DNA of 40,777 nucleotides from Austwickia chelonae NBRC 105200 (lineage in GTDB: Bacteria; Actinomycetota; Actinomycetes; Actinomycetales; Dermatophilaceae), in assembly GCF_000298175.1 (NCBI RefSeq), contig NZ_BAGZ01000025.1, positions 1-40,777 on the forward strand. The letters are read 5' to 3'. Numbering within the stretch: position 1 is the stretch's first letter; each line of letters starts with the position of its first letter. The position numbers and the translations under genes are program-made. The notes below the pieces were generated by a model that had not been told where the DNA came from, did not search any database, and saw only the letters and a program-made list of their open reading frames with translations. This document shows positions 1 through 6,243 of the stretch, in pieces.

Positions 1-43
1 CTTTCTGACCAGGGATATTACCACCCGGTAACAAAGATTCTCT
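1..43. other. Left flank downstream of cas2; no CRISPR repeat in view
   Basis: These 43 bases follow the cas2 stop codon. In many type I-E loci the leader and array start here, but no repeat copy is visible. The stretch holds a small inverted repeat, TTACC/GGTAA around ACCC, near positions 19-32. It also holds the 11-mer CCGGTAACAAA at 25-35, which recurs upstream of cas3 at 9154-9164. Whether an array follows can only be seen outside the window. Confidence 0.5.
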
Positions 44-403
44 TCAACTTCGCTTTGCAGCGCGCCGCCGGTGCGACGCCTTGCTCCACCCTGGCCTCAA
101 CCCTGAACGCGACACCTCTTCCGACGGCGCAGCCGGTCGAAGCATCACCCGCACACCGTCGAGATCGACGACCTCCCAGTCGTGGCGATACACCCGAAAA
201 TCCAACCCCTGCTCCGAATTCGTACCGAAAACCATGATGGCCCGGCCATCCTTGACCATCTCCAAAACCCGATCCCACAGCTCCTCCCGAACCCGCGCAT
301 TGACCTTCCCGACAAATACACCCGCGCTGACCTCCAGCAACCACCTGGTCAAGTACCCACGAAGACCGACCGGGCACGCCGTCAACACGATGACTACCAT
401 CAC
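44..403 (-). CDS. cas2: CRISPR-associated endoribonuclease/adaptation protein Cas2e
   Basis: Cas2 is the structural partner of Cas1 in the integrase complex that inserts new spacers. The protein is 119 aa, slightly longer than usual. It has the Cas2e start (MVVIVLTACPVGLRGYLTRW), the central GKVNARVREELWDRV helix, and the IMVFGTNSEQGLDFRVYRHD segment typical of type I-E. The basic C-terminal tail (SKASHRRRAAKRS) looks like an extra extension. The start is GTG at 403 or the adjacent ATG at 400. Either overlaps the cas1 stop by 1-4 bases, so translation is probably coupled. It is the last gene of the cas operon and reads towards the left edge, where an array would be expected. The family assignment is secure from motifs and position. 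Confidence 0.95.
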   Translation of the reverse strand: MMVVIVLTACPVGLRGYLTRWLLEVSAGVFVGKVNARVREELWDRVLEMVKDGRAIMVFGTNSEQGLDFRVYRHDWEVVDLDGVRVMLRPAAPSEEVSRSGLRPGWSKASHRRRAAKRS

Positions 404-1356
404 CCACCCCGTTCATCCCCATAAGACACCCCTCCTGGAACCGTACGTATCCCGCCGTCCCACAACTCCAAGCTGTCCCATTCGACGACGTCAAGCTCCT
501 CGTCCTCGGCCTTTCCACCAGACAACAAGTCCTGAACATCCCTCGCGCACCTCGGCAGCAGCTTCGCAGCATGAATCGCATCCCGCATCGCGCGCCGAGT
601 ATCCCCCGGCACATCCTCGCTCTTCGAAGCCACCACCTCGAACGCCGTCGGCACCGCCAACTCCACCTTGTACAGATCGGCGATGTCGTACACGAACGAC
701 CGGTCGTTCCCTGTATGCACCACGCCCAGACCCGGCGTGCACCCGAGCGACACCACCACAGCGTGAACCGCCCCGTACAGACACGTCGTCGCCGCCGAAA
801 GCGCCATGTTGACCGCATCCGACGCATCGAAATCGTCCGGCCGATAATCCCGCCGAGACCACTCGACCCCAAATGTCTCAGCGGCAACCTTGTACGCCAA
901 CCGCACCCGCGCACCTTCCTTGCCCCGCAGTTGCTGCATCGACAACCCGGAGACGTCCTCCCCCGGGAAACGCATCTCATACATGCGCCGCGCCACCGCC
1001 AACCGCAACCTCTGATTCGACACCACCTCCGCCTGCCGAATCAACCAGCGCGACGACCTGGCCATCGTCCGGCCATGCGCGTAATACCGCACACCCCGCT
1101 CGCCCACCCAGGCCACGGTGGCGCCGCTTTCCGCGAGCACCACCATGGCCTGATGAGTCACCCGGGTGCCCGGCCCCAACAACAACGCCCCGATCGTCGC
1201 CGACGGCACATGCACCGTGCCCCGCTCATCAGTCACCGTGATGGCATTCCCATCACGGTGGACCACACCGCGTTCGACATAGACAAAACTCAAACGGTCC
1301 TGAACCCGCACAAGCTCCTGGACATCACTGGGCCGAGCCCCCGGGACCGGCCTCAC
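400..1356 (-). CDS. cas1: CRISPR-associated integrase Cas1e
   Basis: Cas1 is the metal-dependent integrase of spacer acquisition. The open frame runs up to a GTG at 1386. The GTG at 1356 is preferred because it makes a GTGA overlap with the cas6e stop, like several other junctions here, and leaves about 20 residues before the conserved DRLSFVYVERG, closer to known Cas1e proteins. That gives 318 aa. The metal-binding residues are visible: Glu147 in RGKEGARVR, His214 in HTGNDRSFVYDIADLYK, and Asp224/Asp227 in the same motif (numbered from GTG 1356). The N-terminal beta domain (SATIGALLLGPGTRVTHQA) is followed by the helical catalytic domain. The gene looks intact and lies between cas6e and cas2, as in standard type I-E operons. 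An 11-bp-stem hairpin sits near its 5' end. Confidence 0.96.
   Translation of the reverse strand: MRPVPGARPSDVQELVRVQDRLSFVYVERGVVHRDGNAITVTDERGTVHVPSATIGALLLGPGTRVTHQAMVVLAESGATVAWVGERGVRYYAHGRTMARSSRWLIRQAEVVSNQRLRLAVARRMYEMRFPGEDVSGLSMQQLRGKEGARVRLAYKVAAETFGVEWSRRDYRPDDFDASDAVNMALSAATTCLYGAVHAVVVSLGCTPGLGVVHTGNDRSFVYDIADLYKVELAVPTAFEVVASKSEDVPGDTRRAMRDAIHAAKLLPRCARDVQDLLSGGKAEDEELDVVEWDSLELWDGGIRTVPGGVSYGDERGG
1234..1260. repeat. Inverted repeat inside the 5' part of cas1
   Basis: CACCGTGATGG and CCATCACGGTG form perfect 11-bp arms around a 5-nt loop (CATTC). The repeat lies about 100 nt inside cas1, in codons for VHRDGNAITVT. The RNA hairpin would sit at the border between the interference genes and the adaptation genes cas1-cas2. 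A regulatory or processing role is only inference. Confidence 0.7.
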
Positions 1357-2024
1357 CGCGGACGCGCCAATGTCATCAACCCGCACCCGTACGCCTTGGC
1401 ACGACCCATGCCACCGACCAGAGCCTCCCGGAAAAGACCGACATCAGTGACCGTCAACGCACCATCGAACTGAACACGACTGATCGTCACCCGGCCACGA
1501 CGGCCCCCCGCCGGATCGCCCCGCGAAAAAGCATCCGCCTGACGGCCGGTCACCACCACACCGCCCTCAGCGGCACCCTCCGGATCACAAATCGAAAAGC
1601 CCCACCCGGCACCATGCTCACGCAGCCACTGCTCCTGCTGGTGAGCCGTCACATGCGGGACCACCTTGCCGCGCGGCGCACCCTCCTGACGGAGCACATG
1701 CACCGGATTCGCCGACAGCCTGAACCGCCACCTCTGGCCATCGGCCAACCGCGACAAGAACGGCGCATACGTCGTCGTCTGCCAGGTCTGCGTCATCGGC
1801 CAACCGGCCTGCTCCACCAACGTGGTCAGATCCGGCTCCGCAGCGCCCACCACGTACAGAAAACACTCATGGCGCTGCGGACGATCCACCCGCCACAACA
1901 CTCGGCCGGTCTGCGCCTCCGGCGGATAACAGGCCAACACTGCGGCGTGCATCCGCTGAGGAGAGCCCAGCAGATGCCGGGTCCCCCGCCGGGACGGGTT
2001 CAACGAAAACTTGGTCAGGTACAC
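1353..2024 (-). CDS. cas6e: CRISPR pre-crRNA endoribonuclease Cas6e
   Basis: Cas6e cuts the precursor CRISPR RNA inside each repeat and stays bound to the crRNA 3' hairpin as part of Cascade. The 223-aa product has the double ferredoxin-fold layout: an N-terminal MYLTKFSLNP strand, the QRMHAAVLACYP segment with the likely catalytic His26, and the C-terminal glycine-rich loop GGMGRAKAYGCGLMTLA that is diagnostic of Cas6e. The start is GTG at 2024, inside the last codons of cas5e with a 10-base overlap. It is followed by cas1 through a GTGA overlap. Length and motif order are normal. The exact catalytic residue set was assigned by motif position and not by alignment. Confidence 0.94.
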   Translation of the reverse strand: MYLTKFSLNPSRRGTRHLLGSPQRMHAAVLACYPPEAQTGRVLWRVDRPQRHECFLYVVGAAEPDLTTLVEQAGWPMTQTWQTTTYAPFLSRLADGQRWRFRLSANPVHVLRQEGAPRGKVVPHVTAHQQEQWLREHGAGWGFSICDPEGAAEGGVVVTGRQADAFSRGDPAGGRRGRVTISRVQFDGALTVTDVGLFREALVGGMGRAKAYGCGLMTLARPR

Positions 2025-2770
2025 GGCACCCCACCCACCTCAGAAAAGAAATCCGGTTCCGGCGCAACACCTCTCGGAACCCGGCCTTGTGGATTGTCGA
2101 CCTCGATCATCGGGTCCACCGACTCCACCGCACGCCAGACGTACTCCCGGCGCCGCGGATCCCAGCTCTGCGGCACGTCACGCACCGTGAACATCTGAGA
2201 CGTGCTGTCCGCGACGTCGCCCCCCGATGACTGCGCGTCGACGAAAGCCTCCAGGTTGGTACGTCCCTGAGGAAGCCGACGGCGATACCACGAAGACGCC
2301 TGCCACTCCGTGTCCCGCAACACCTCCACCAGGTCGCCCTCCCGCACCGACATCGCCACCGGCTGGGACGGCGGACACGCCCGTCGCCCCAGGTACAGCG
2401 GGAAAACCGGCGAGCGCACTGCGTCGTAGAGCGACTGTACGAGGGTGTGTTCGCCTTCGACGGCGGCGACAAAGATCGCGTCGGCGAGGTAGTAGCGGTA
2501 GGAGAGCGGCATCGATTCAGGTTTTGGTGATGTCCAGCGGATCGCGGTGTGGAAGTCGCGGATGAGTCGGCCTGGCTGGTCGACGCGGACTCCGAAACGG
2601 AGGCCTACCAGGTCTTCGATCGGGTCGGCTCGGCGTCGGCCTTGCGCGGCGGCCAGTAAGCCGAGGACGCCGCTCTTCGTCGGTTCTCTCCTGGTGTGGC
2701 GGCGCGCGAACCGGCTTTCTTCTCCCCAGGATTGCAGTGGCCCCGCTAGGCGGAGCAAGAGGACGGACAT
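2015..2770 (-). CDS. cas5e: Cascade subunit Cas5e
   Basis: Cas5e caps the 5' handle of the crRNA in the type I-E Cascade complex. The 251-aa protein opens with MSVLLLRLAGPLQSWGEESR and continues with the segment RREPTKSGVLGLLAAAQG, the hallmark start of Cas5e/CasD. The middle contains SPVFPLYLGRRACPPSQPV, also typical. The ATG at 2770 shares one base with the cas7e stop (TGATG), and the 3' end overlaps cas6e by 10 bases, so it sits in a tightly coupled block. Nothing looks truncated or frameshifted. The assignment rests on the N-terminal signature and operon position. Confidence 0.95.
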   Translation of the reverse strand: MSVLLLRLAGPLQSWGEESRFARRHTRREPTKSGVLGLLAAAQGRRRADPIEDLVGLRFGVRVDQPGRLIRDFHTAIRWTSPKPESMPLSYRYYLADAIFVAAVEGEHTLVQSLYDAVRSPVFPLYLGRRACPPSQPVAMSVREGDLVEVLRDTEWQASSWYRRRLPQGRTNLEAFVDAQSSGGDVADSTSQMFTVRDVPQSWDPRRREYVWRAVESVDPMIEVDNPQGRVPRGVAPEPDFFSEVGGVPCT

Positions 2771-3900
2771 CAGCGGGCCGCCGTCTCCGTCACGACATGG
2801 CGGACGTTGTCGACCAGCTGCTGGAGGGGGATGCGTTCGCCGAGGCGGTCCACGGCTTCGGCTGCGGCTGGTCCACGGGTGACCCAGATGTGGCTGGCTG
2901 CGGTGCTGAACTGGGGCAGCACTTCTTCGGCGTATGTCGCGAGCTGCTCGCAGGAGGGTCGTACGTGGCCGGTGTCGGCGGCGGTGACTGCATCTTCGAA
3001 GGCTCCGGCGAGGCTGACGGGCTGTCCTTCGCGCACCATCACGACGACTGCGTCGGGGAGGGTGCGGTTGCCGAAGGTGTTCTGTTTTCCGGTGGGCATG
3101 CTGGTGACGAAGCCTTGGACGAAGGCGGCTGCTGCTCGGCCGGTGGCGTCGGCGTCGCCGAGGTTGTGCAGGAGGCCGTCGACGTTGATCGTGGCGAAGC
3201 GGTAGAGGGTGGACGAGTTGAATTCGACGGTGCCGATCATTCCGGCGCCGGTGTCGGCACGTTCGTTCCGGTCGTCGACGGCGGTGAAGTAGTCGTCTTC
3301 GTTGTCGACGCGGTGGGTGCTCAACGCGTGGGCGACCTGGACGGCGGCGTCGACGTTCAGGTCGGCGTCATTGGCTACCATCCGGCCGAAGAGTGCGATG
3401 TCCACCCCGTGACCGTCCTGCATGGCAGCCTTGACCGCCTTCTTGTCGAGTTTTTCTGTGCTGCAGGCGAGTTCTGCCAGCTTGTCGAGTTGGATGGAGC
3501 TGATGAAAACCAAGTACTCGGCCTGGGCGACCTTGCTGGGCAGCTCCTCTTCGCCCTTCTTGACGCGCGGTTTCTCCAGCTTCAAGCCGAGGAGGCCCAG
3601 GACTTCTTCGGCCCGGTTGCGGGCGTCCTGCAGCGCCGGCTCATCGGCGGCGGTGCCGCCCTTGCGCTCGAGGATCCGATCGCCGAGGAGTTCCACGAGC
3701 CGCTTCGTCCGGTAACCGAGCTCGCTGCTGTCGACATGGCCGGGGAAAGCGGCGCGGGTAGCGCGCTTCCATGCCTGGCTGCTGACTCGGGCGCGAGGCA
3801 CACCGCCGTAGATCGCGCTCTTCGGCTGACCGGTGTCGTCACGGTTGACATTGCTCGGCGGCAGGGTCTGGATGATGTGGAGATCGACATAGGTCGTCAT
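2770..3900 (-). CDS. cas7e: Cascade backbone subunit Cas7e (Cse4/CasC)
   Basis: Cas7e forms the filament that holds the crRNA spacer along the Cascade backbone. The 376-aa product starts with YVDLHIIQTLPPSNVNRDDTG and the segment RARVSSQAWKRATR, both diagnostic of CasC/Cse4. Later conserved stretches are ADTGAGMIGTVEFNSSTLYRF and FVQGFVTSMPTGKQNTFGN. The ATG at 3900 has a good ribosome binding site (AGAGGAG, about 7 bases upstream). That fits the 66-base gap from cas11, the only real gap inside this operon, and the high copy number of Cas7 in the complex. The gene is intact. A long open frame on the opposite strand is a codon-bias shadow. Confidence 0.96.
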   Translation of the reverse strand: MTTYVDLHIIQTLPPSNVNRDDTGQPKSAIYGGVPRARVSSQAWKRATRAAFPGHVDSSELGYRTKRLVELLGDRILERKGGTAADEPALQDARNRAEEVLGLLGLKLEKPRVKKGEEELPSKVAQAEYLVFISSIQLDKLAELACSTEKLDKKAVKAAMQDGHGVDIALFGRMVANDADLNVDAAVQVAHALSTHRVDNEDDYFTAVDDRNERADTGAGMIGTVEFNSSTLYRFATINVDGLLHNLGDADATGRAAAAFVQGFVTSMPTGKQNTFGNRTLPDAVVVMVREGQPVSLAGAFEDAVTAADTGHVRPSCEQLATYAEEVLPQFSTAASHIWVTRGPAAAEAVDRLGERIPLQQLVDNVRHVVTETAAR

Positions 3901-3966
3901 GGGAGAACTCCTCTTTCTGCAAAAACGAAACGAATAACGAAGCGCGAATAAGGTCGTGCAGGGCGA

Positions 3967-4590
3967 TCAGGCGGAGAGGTCGCTCTGGTCGGATCGGTGT
4001 CGTCGCAGGTCGCGCCCCCAGGCAAGACGCACCCGGGAAGCCGTCCGCGGCGAGGACAGGTCGTAGAGGTCTCGGGCCAGGAGCCCGTAGTCCAGATGGA
4101 TCCCGGCGCCACGCTCGGCGCGCATCAAGGTCACCAAGGTGCGCATCACCGTCAGTCGACGGCGGTCAGAAGCAGCCGCGCCGGCCTGGTGGAATCGCGC
4201 CACGACGGAGCCGTCCAGCTCACGGCCGTCACCGCGAACCATGGCGAGTTGTCTGACCGCCTGCCCGAAGCGCACACCGGAGCGGTGCACTCCGTCACCT
4301 CGGGACTGCTGATGTGTGGCGTAGAGACACAGCGCCGCATGGATGGCACGCTCCGCCCGGGACGGGGCGTCACCGCCGCCGGCCAAGGTTGCCGGCAGGT
4401 CACCCAAGGTGATCTCCCAGACGGCGGGGTCGTCCCCGGGACAGGTCGGATCGGCCCGCCGGAGAGCAGCCATCGTCGCTGATCCGTACGACGTGGGCTG
4501 TTGCCCACCACGGGCATAGGCTTCCTGGAGCCGCAGCACCCTGCTCTGCACATATTTCTCGATGTCCCGTCGGTGGTCGGCACCGCTCAT
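3967..4590 (-). CDS. cas11: Cascade small subunit Cas11e (Cse2/CasB)
   Basis: Cse2 forms the inner belly of Cascade and stabilises the R-loop. The 207-aa protein is rich in helix and arginine, as expected. It has the family segments RADPTCPGDDPAVWEI near residues 47-62, AIHAALCLYATHQQSRGDGVH, and HLDYGLLARDLYDL near the C-terminus. The ATG at 4590 overlaps the cas8e stop as ATGA. Sequence conservation in this family is low, so the call depends partly on size and on its fixed place between cas8e and cas7e. No other identity fits as well. Confidence 0.92.
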   Translation of the reverse strand: MSGADHRRDIEKYVQSRVLRLQEAYARGGQQPTSYGSATMAALRRADPTCPGDDPAVWEITLGDLPATLAGGGDAPSRAERAIHAALCLYATHQQSRGDGVHRSGVRFGQAVRQLAMVRGDGRELDGSVVARFHQAGAAASDRRRLTVMRTLVTLMRAERGAGIHLDYGLLARDLYDLSSPRTASRVRLAWGRDLRRHRSDQSDLSA

Positions 4591-6242
4591 GACGCCTCCT
4601 TCGAACTCGTTGCGTTGTTCCCCGCCGCCGACACCTGATAGGCCCGGGGAAGTTTCTTCATCAAGGCGGAGCGGAACCAGGCCTCGGCGATCGGCGCGTC
4701 GACGAAGCGTCCGCCGACATCACGACCACGCCAGGCCTTGTCCGCAGAGCTGTCGATCAGCTCCGCCCCGACCTGTTTGAGGATCCGGTCGGCGGTGCGA
4801 TGCCAGCGGGTCAACGCCTCGTCGACGTCCGTCGACGTCGACAGCTCGAGCAGCCACTCCCGGAAGGGAGCATCCAGGACACCCCAGACGCGTTCTCCTG
4901 CCCTTTCTCGGGCGCCGTCGCTGCTCCCACCCGCGGCTCGATGCAAGTTGTGGGCGAAATTGCGCAGGTCACCGACCGCGTCGTTCGTGACAGCGACCGC
5001 TTCCATGGCCGCGCCGCGCAGCACCTCATCCGTCAGGACCGCCGGACGAAGCGACATCACGTCGTCGACAAGTCCGGAGACCACCGAATCGTTGCTGCCG
5101 TACTCGACACCTACCGCATGAAAGACCACCGGATGATCACCGCCGAGATATCCCTCATCGGTGACCTTGGCCAGCCACTGGAGCAGCAGCGGAGACAAAC
5201 GCTCGGCATCCTCCACCGCACCACGCTTCGAAGTCCGTCCAGCGAGCAGACCCCCGAGCCCCCGCCACACGGCGCGCTCCGGCAGATGGCCGACCGGCAT
5301 GTAGACCACCGGGCCGTACTCACCCTTCTTCTCCTGAGCGGGGCTCCGCTTCCACGCGGCCATCGCCTCGTCCCGATGGCGGTTCTGCAGGCCTGCCCGA
5401 TCCCCGTAGCAGACCAAGGCGTCGACGACGTACCCCTCGTCGTCCGGGATGAGGCGCAGGCGGCGGCCCTGCCAGGCGAGGAGTTCGACCGGGCCACGCT
5501 GGCGTGTCGGATCCACCAGCCACGGATCCACTGCGCTGGTGAGCAGCTCGTCCCGCTCCCACGCCGGGCGGTCGCCCTCCGGGGACGGCTCCTCGTAGAC
5601 CAGGTTCAGCAGCAAGGTCTCCGCGAGGTTTTCCCCCTCGGCAAAAACCACACCAAGGCTCCCGCACCACCCCGTACCGGACGGGTAGCCTTTCCCGCCT
5701 TTCACCCGCGGATCACCCACCGCACCGGTCTTGATGCCTGCCGGGTCATACGCCTGGCAGTGGACGAGCCACCGGGCCGCCTCGGCAGCGCCGATCCGGT
5801 CGAGACCCTCCCCCGCTCGAGTCGTGAAGAACTTGTCCCCGTCGGGGATCTCCGCGATGAGCTTCGTCAGCCCCGAGGTGCTGCCCTTCTGCGTGCGCAG
5901 GCCGGCCACCTGGAAGAAAGGACACTTCTCGTCGAACAGCTCGAAGCGCTGTTCGTACCGGAGGAGGTATGCCACGATCTCGTCGACCGGAAGACCCTCC
6001 GACCACCATGTCCCCCACCGTTGCAGCGCCTCATCAGGGTAGATGTCGTCGCGGAGAGCACGATGGACGATCGCCAACAGCAGGCGCAGCAGCGCGACCT
6101 GCTGGGTCGGCATCTCACCGGCGAGTCCCCGCCAACGTGAAGCCTCCCGGAACAGCGTGAGAAGTGAGACCTCATGTCGTTGCCGGTCCGCATCGAGCAC
6201 CAGCACCCACGGGTCATGGACCAGATTGAATTTCGGAGTCAT
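4587..6242 (-). CDS. cas8e: Cascade large subunit Cas8e (Cse1/CasA)
   Basis: Cas8e recognises the PAM and recruits Cas3. The open frame extends upstream to 6311, but the ATG at 6242 is chosen. It lies one base after the cas3 stop, has AGGAAG about 5 bases upstream, and gives the typical start MTPKFNLVHDPWVLVLD (551 aa). Family landmarks include SLLTLFREASRWRGLAGE, the FELFDEKCPFFQV segment near residue 100, and GDPRVKGGKGYPSGTGWCG, a glycine-rich region typical of Cse1. The C-terminal half is helical, as expected for the four-helix bundle. The length is normal and there is no sign of disruption. Residues of the PAM-reading loop were not mapped. Confidence 0.95.
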   Translation of the reverse strand: MTPKFNLVHDPWVLVLDADRQRHEVSLLTLFREASRWRGLAGEMPTQQVALLRLLLAIVHRALRDDIYPDEALQRWGTWWSEGLPVDEIVAYLLRYEQRFELFDEKCPFFQVAGLRTQKGSTSGLTKLIAEIPDGDKFFTTRAGEGLDRIGAAEAARWLVHCQAYDPAGIKTGAVGDPRVKGGKGYPSGTGWCGSLGVVFAEGENLAETLLLNLVYEEPSPEGDRPAWERDELLTSAVDPWLVDPTRQRGPVELLAWQGRRLRLIPDDEGYVVDALVCYGDRAGLQNRHRDEAMAAWKRSPAQEKKGEYGPVVYMPVGHLPERAVWRGLGGLLAGRTSKRGAVEDAERLSPLLLQWLAKVTDEGYLGGDHPVVFHAVGVEYGSNDSVVSGLVDDVMSLRPAVLTDEVLRGAAMEAVAVTNDAVGDLRNFAHNLHRAAGGSSDGARERAGERVWGVLDAPFREWLLELSTSTDVDEALTRWHRTADRILKQVGAELIDSSADKAWRGRDVGGRFVDAPIAEAWFRSALMKKLPRAYQVSAAGNNATSSKEAS

Positions 6243-6243
6243 G

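Noticed and set aside
1-43. A CRISPR repeat at the left edge
   Set aside because: Only a 5-bp inverted repeat and no repeated 28-29-mer is present; the window ends before any array could be shown.
2737-3951. A plus-strand frame of 404 codons opposite cas7e
   Set aside because: Cas7e motifs on the minus strand are clear; the antisense product is Gly/Val/Asp-rich without recognisable domains.
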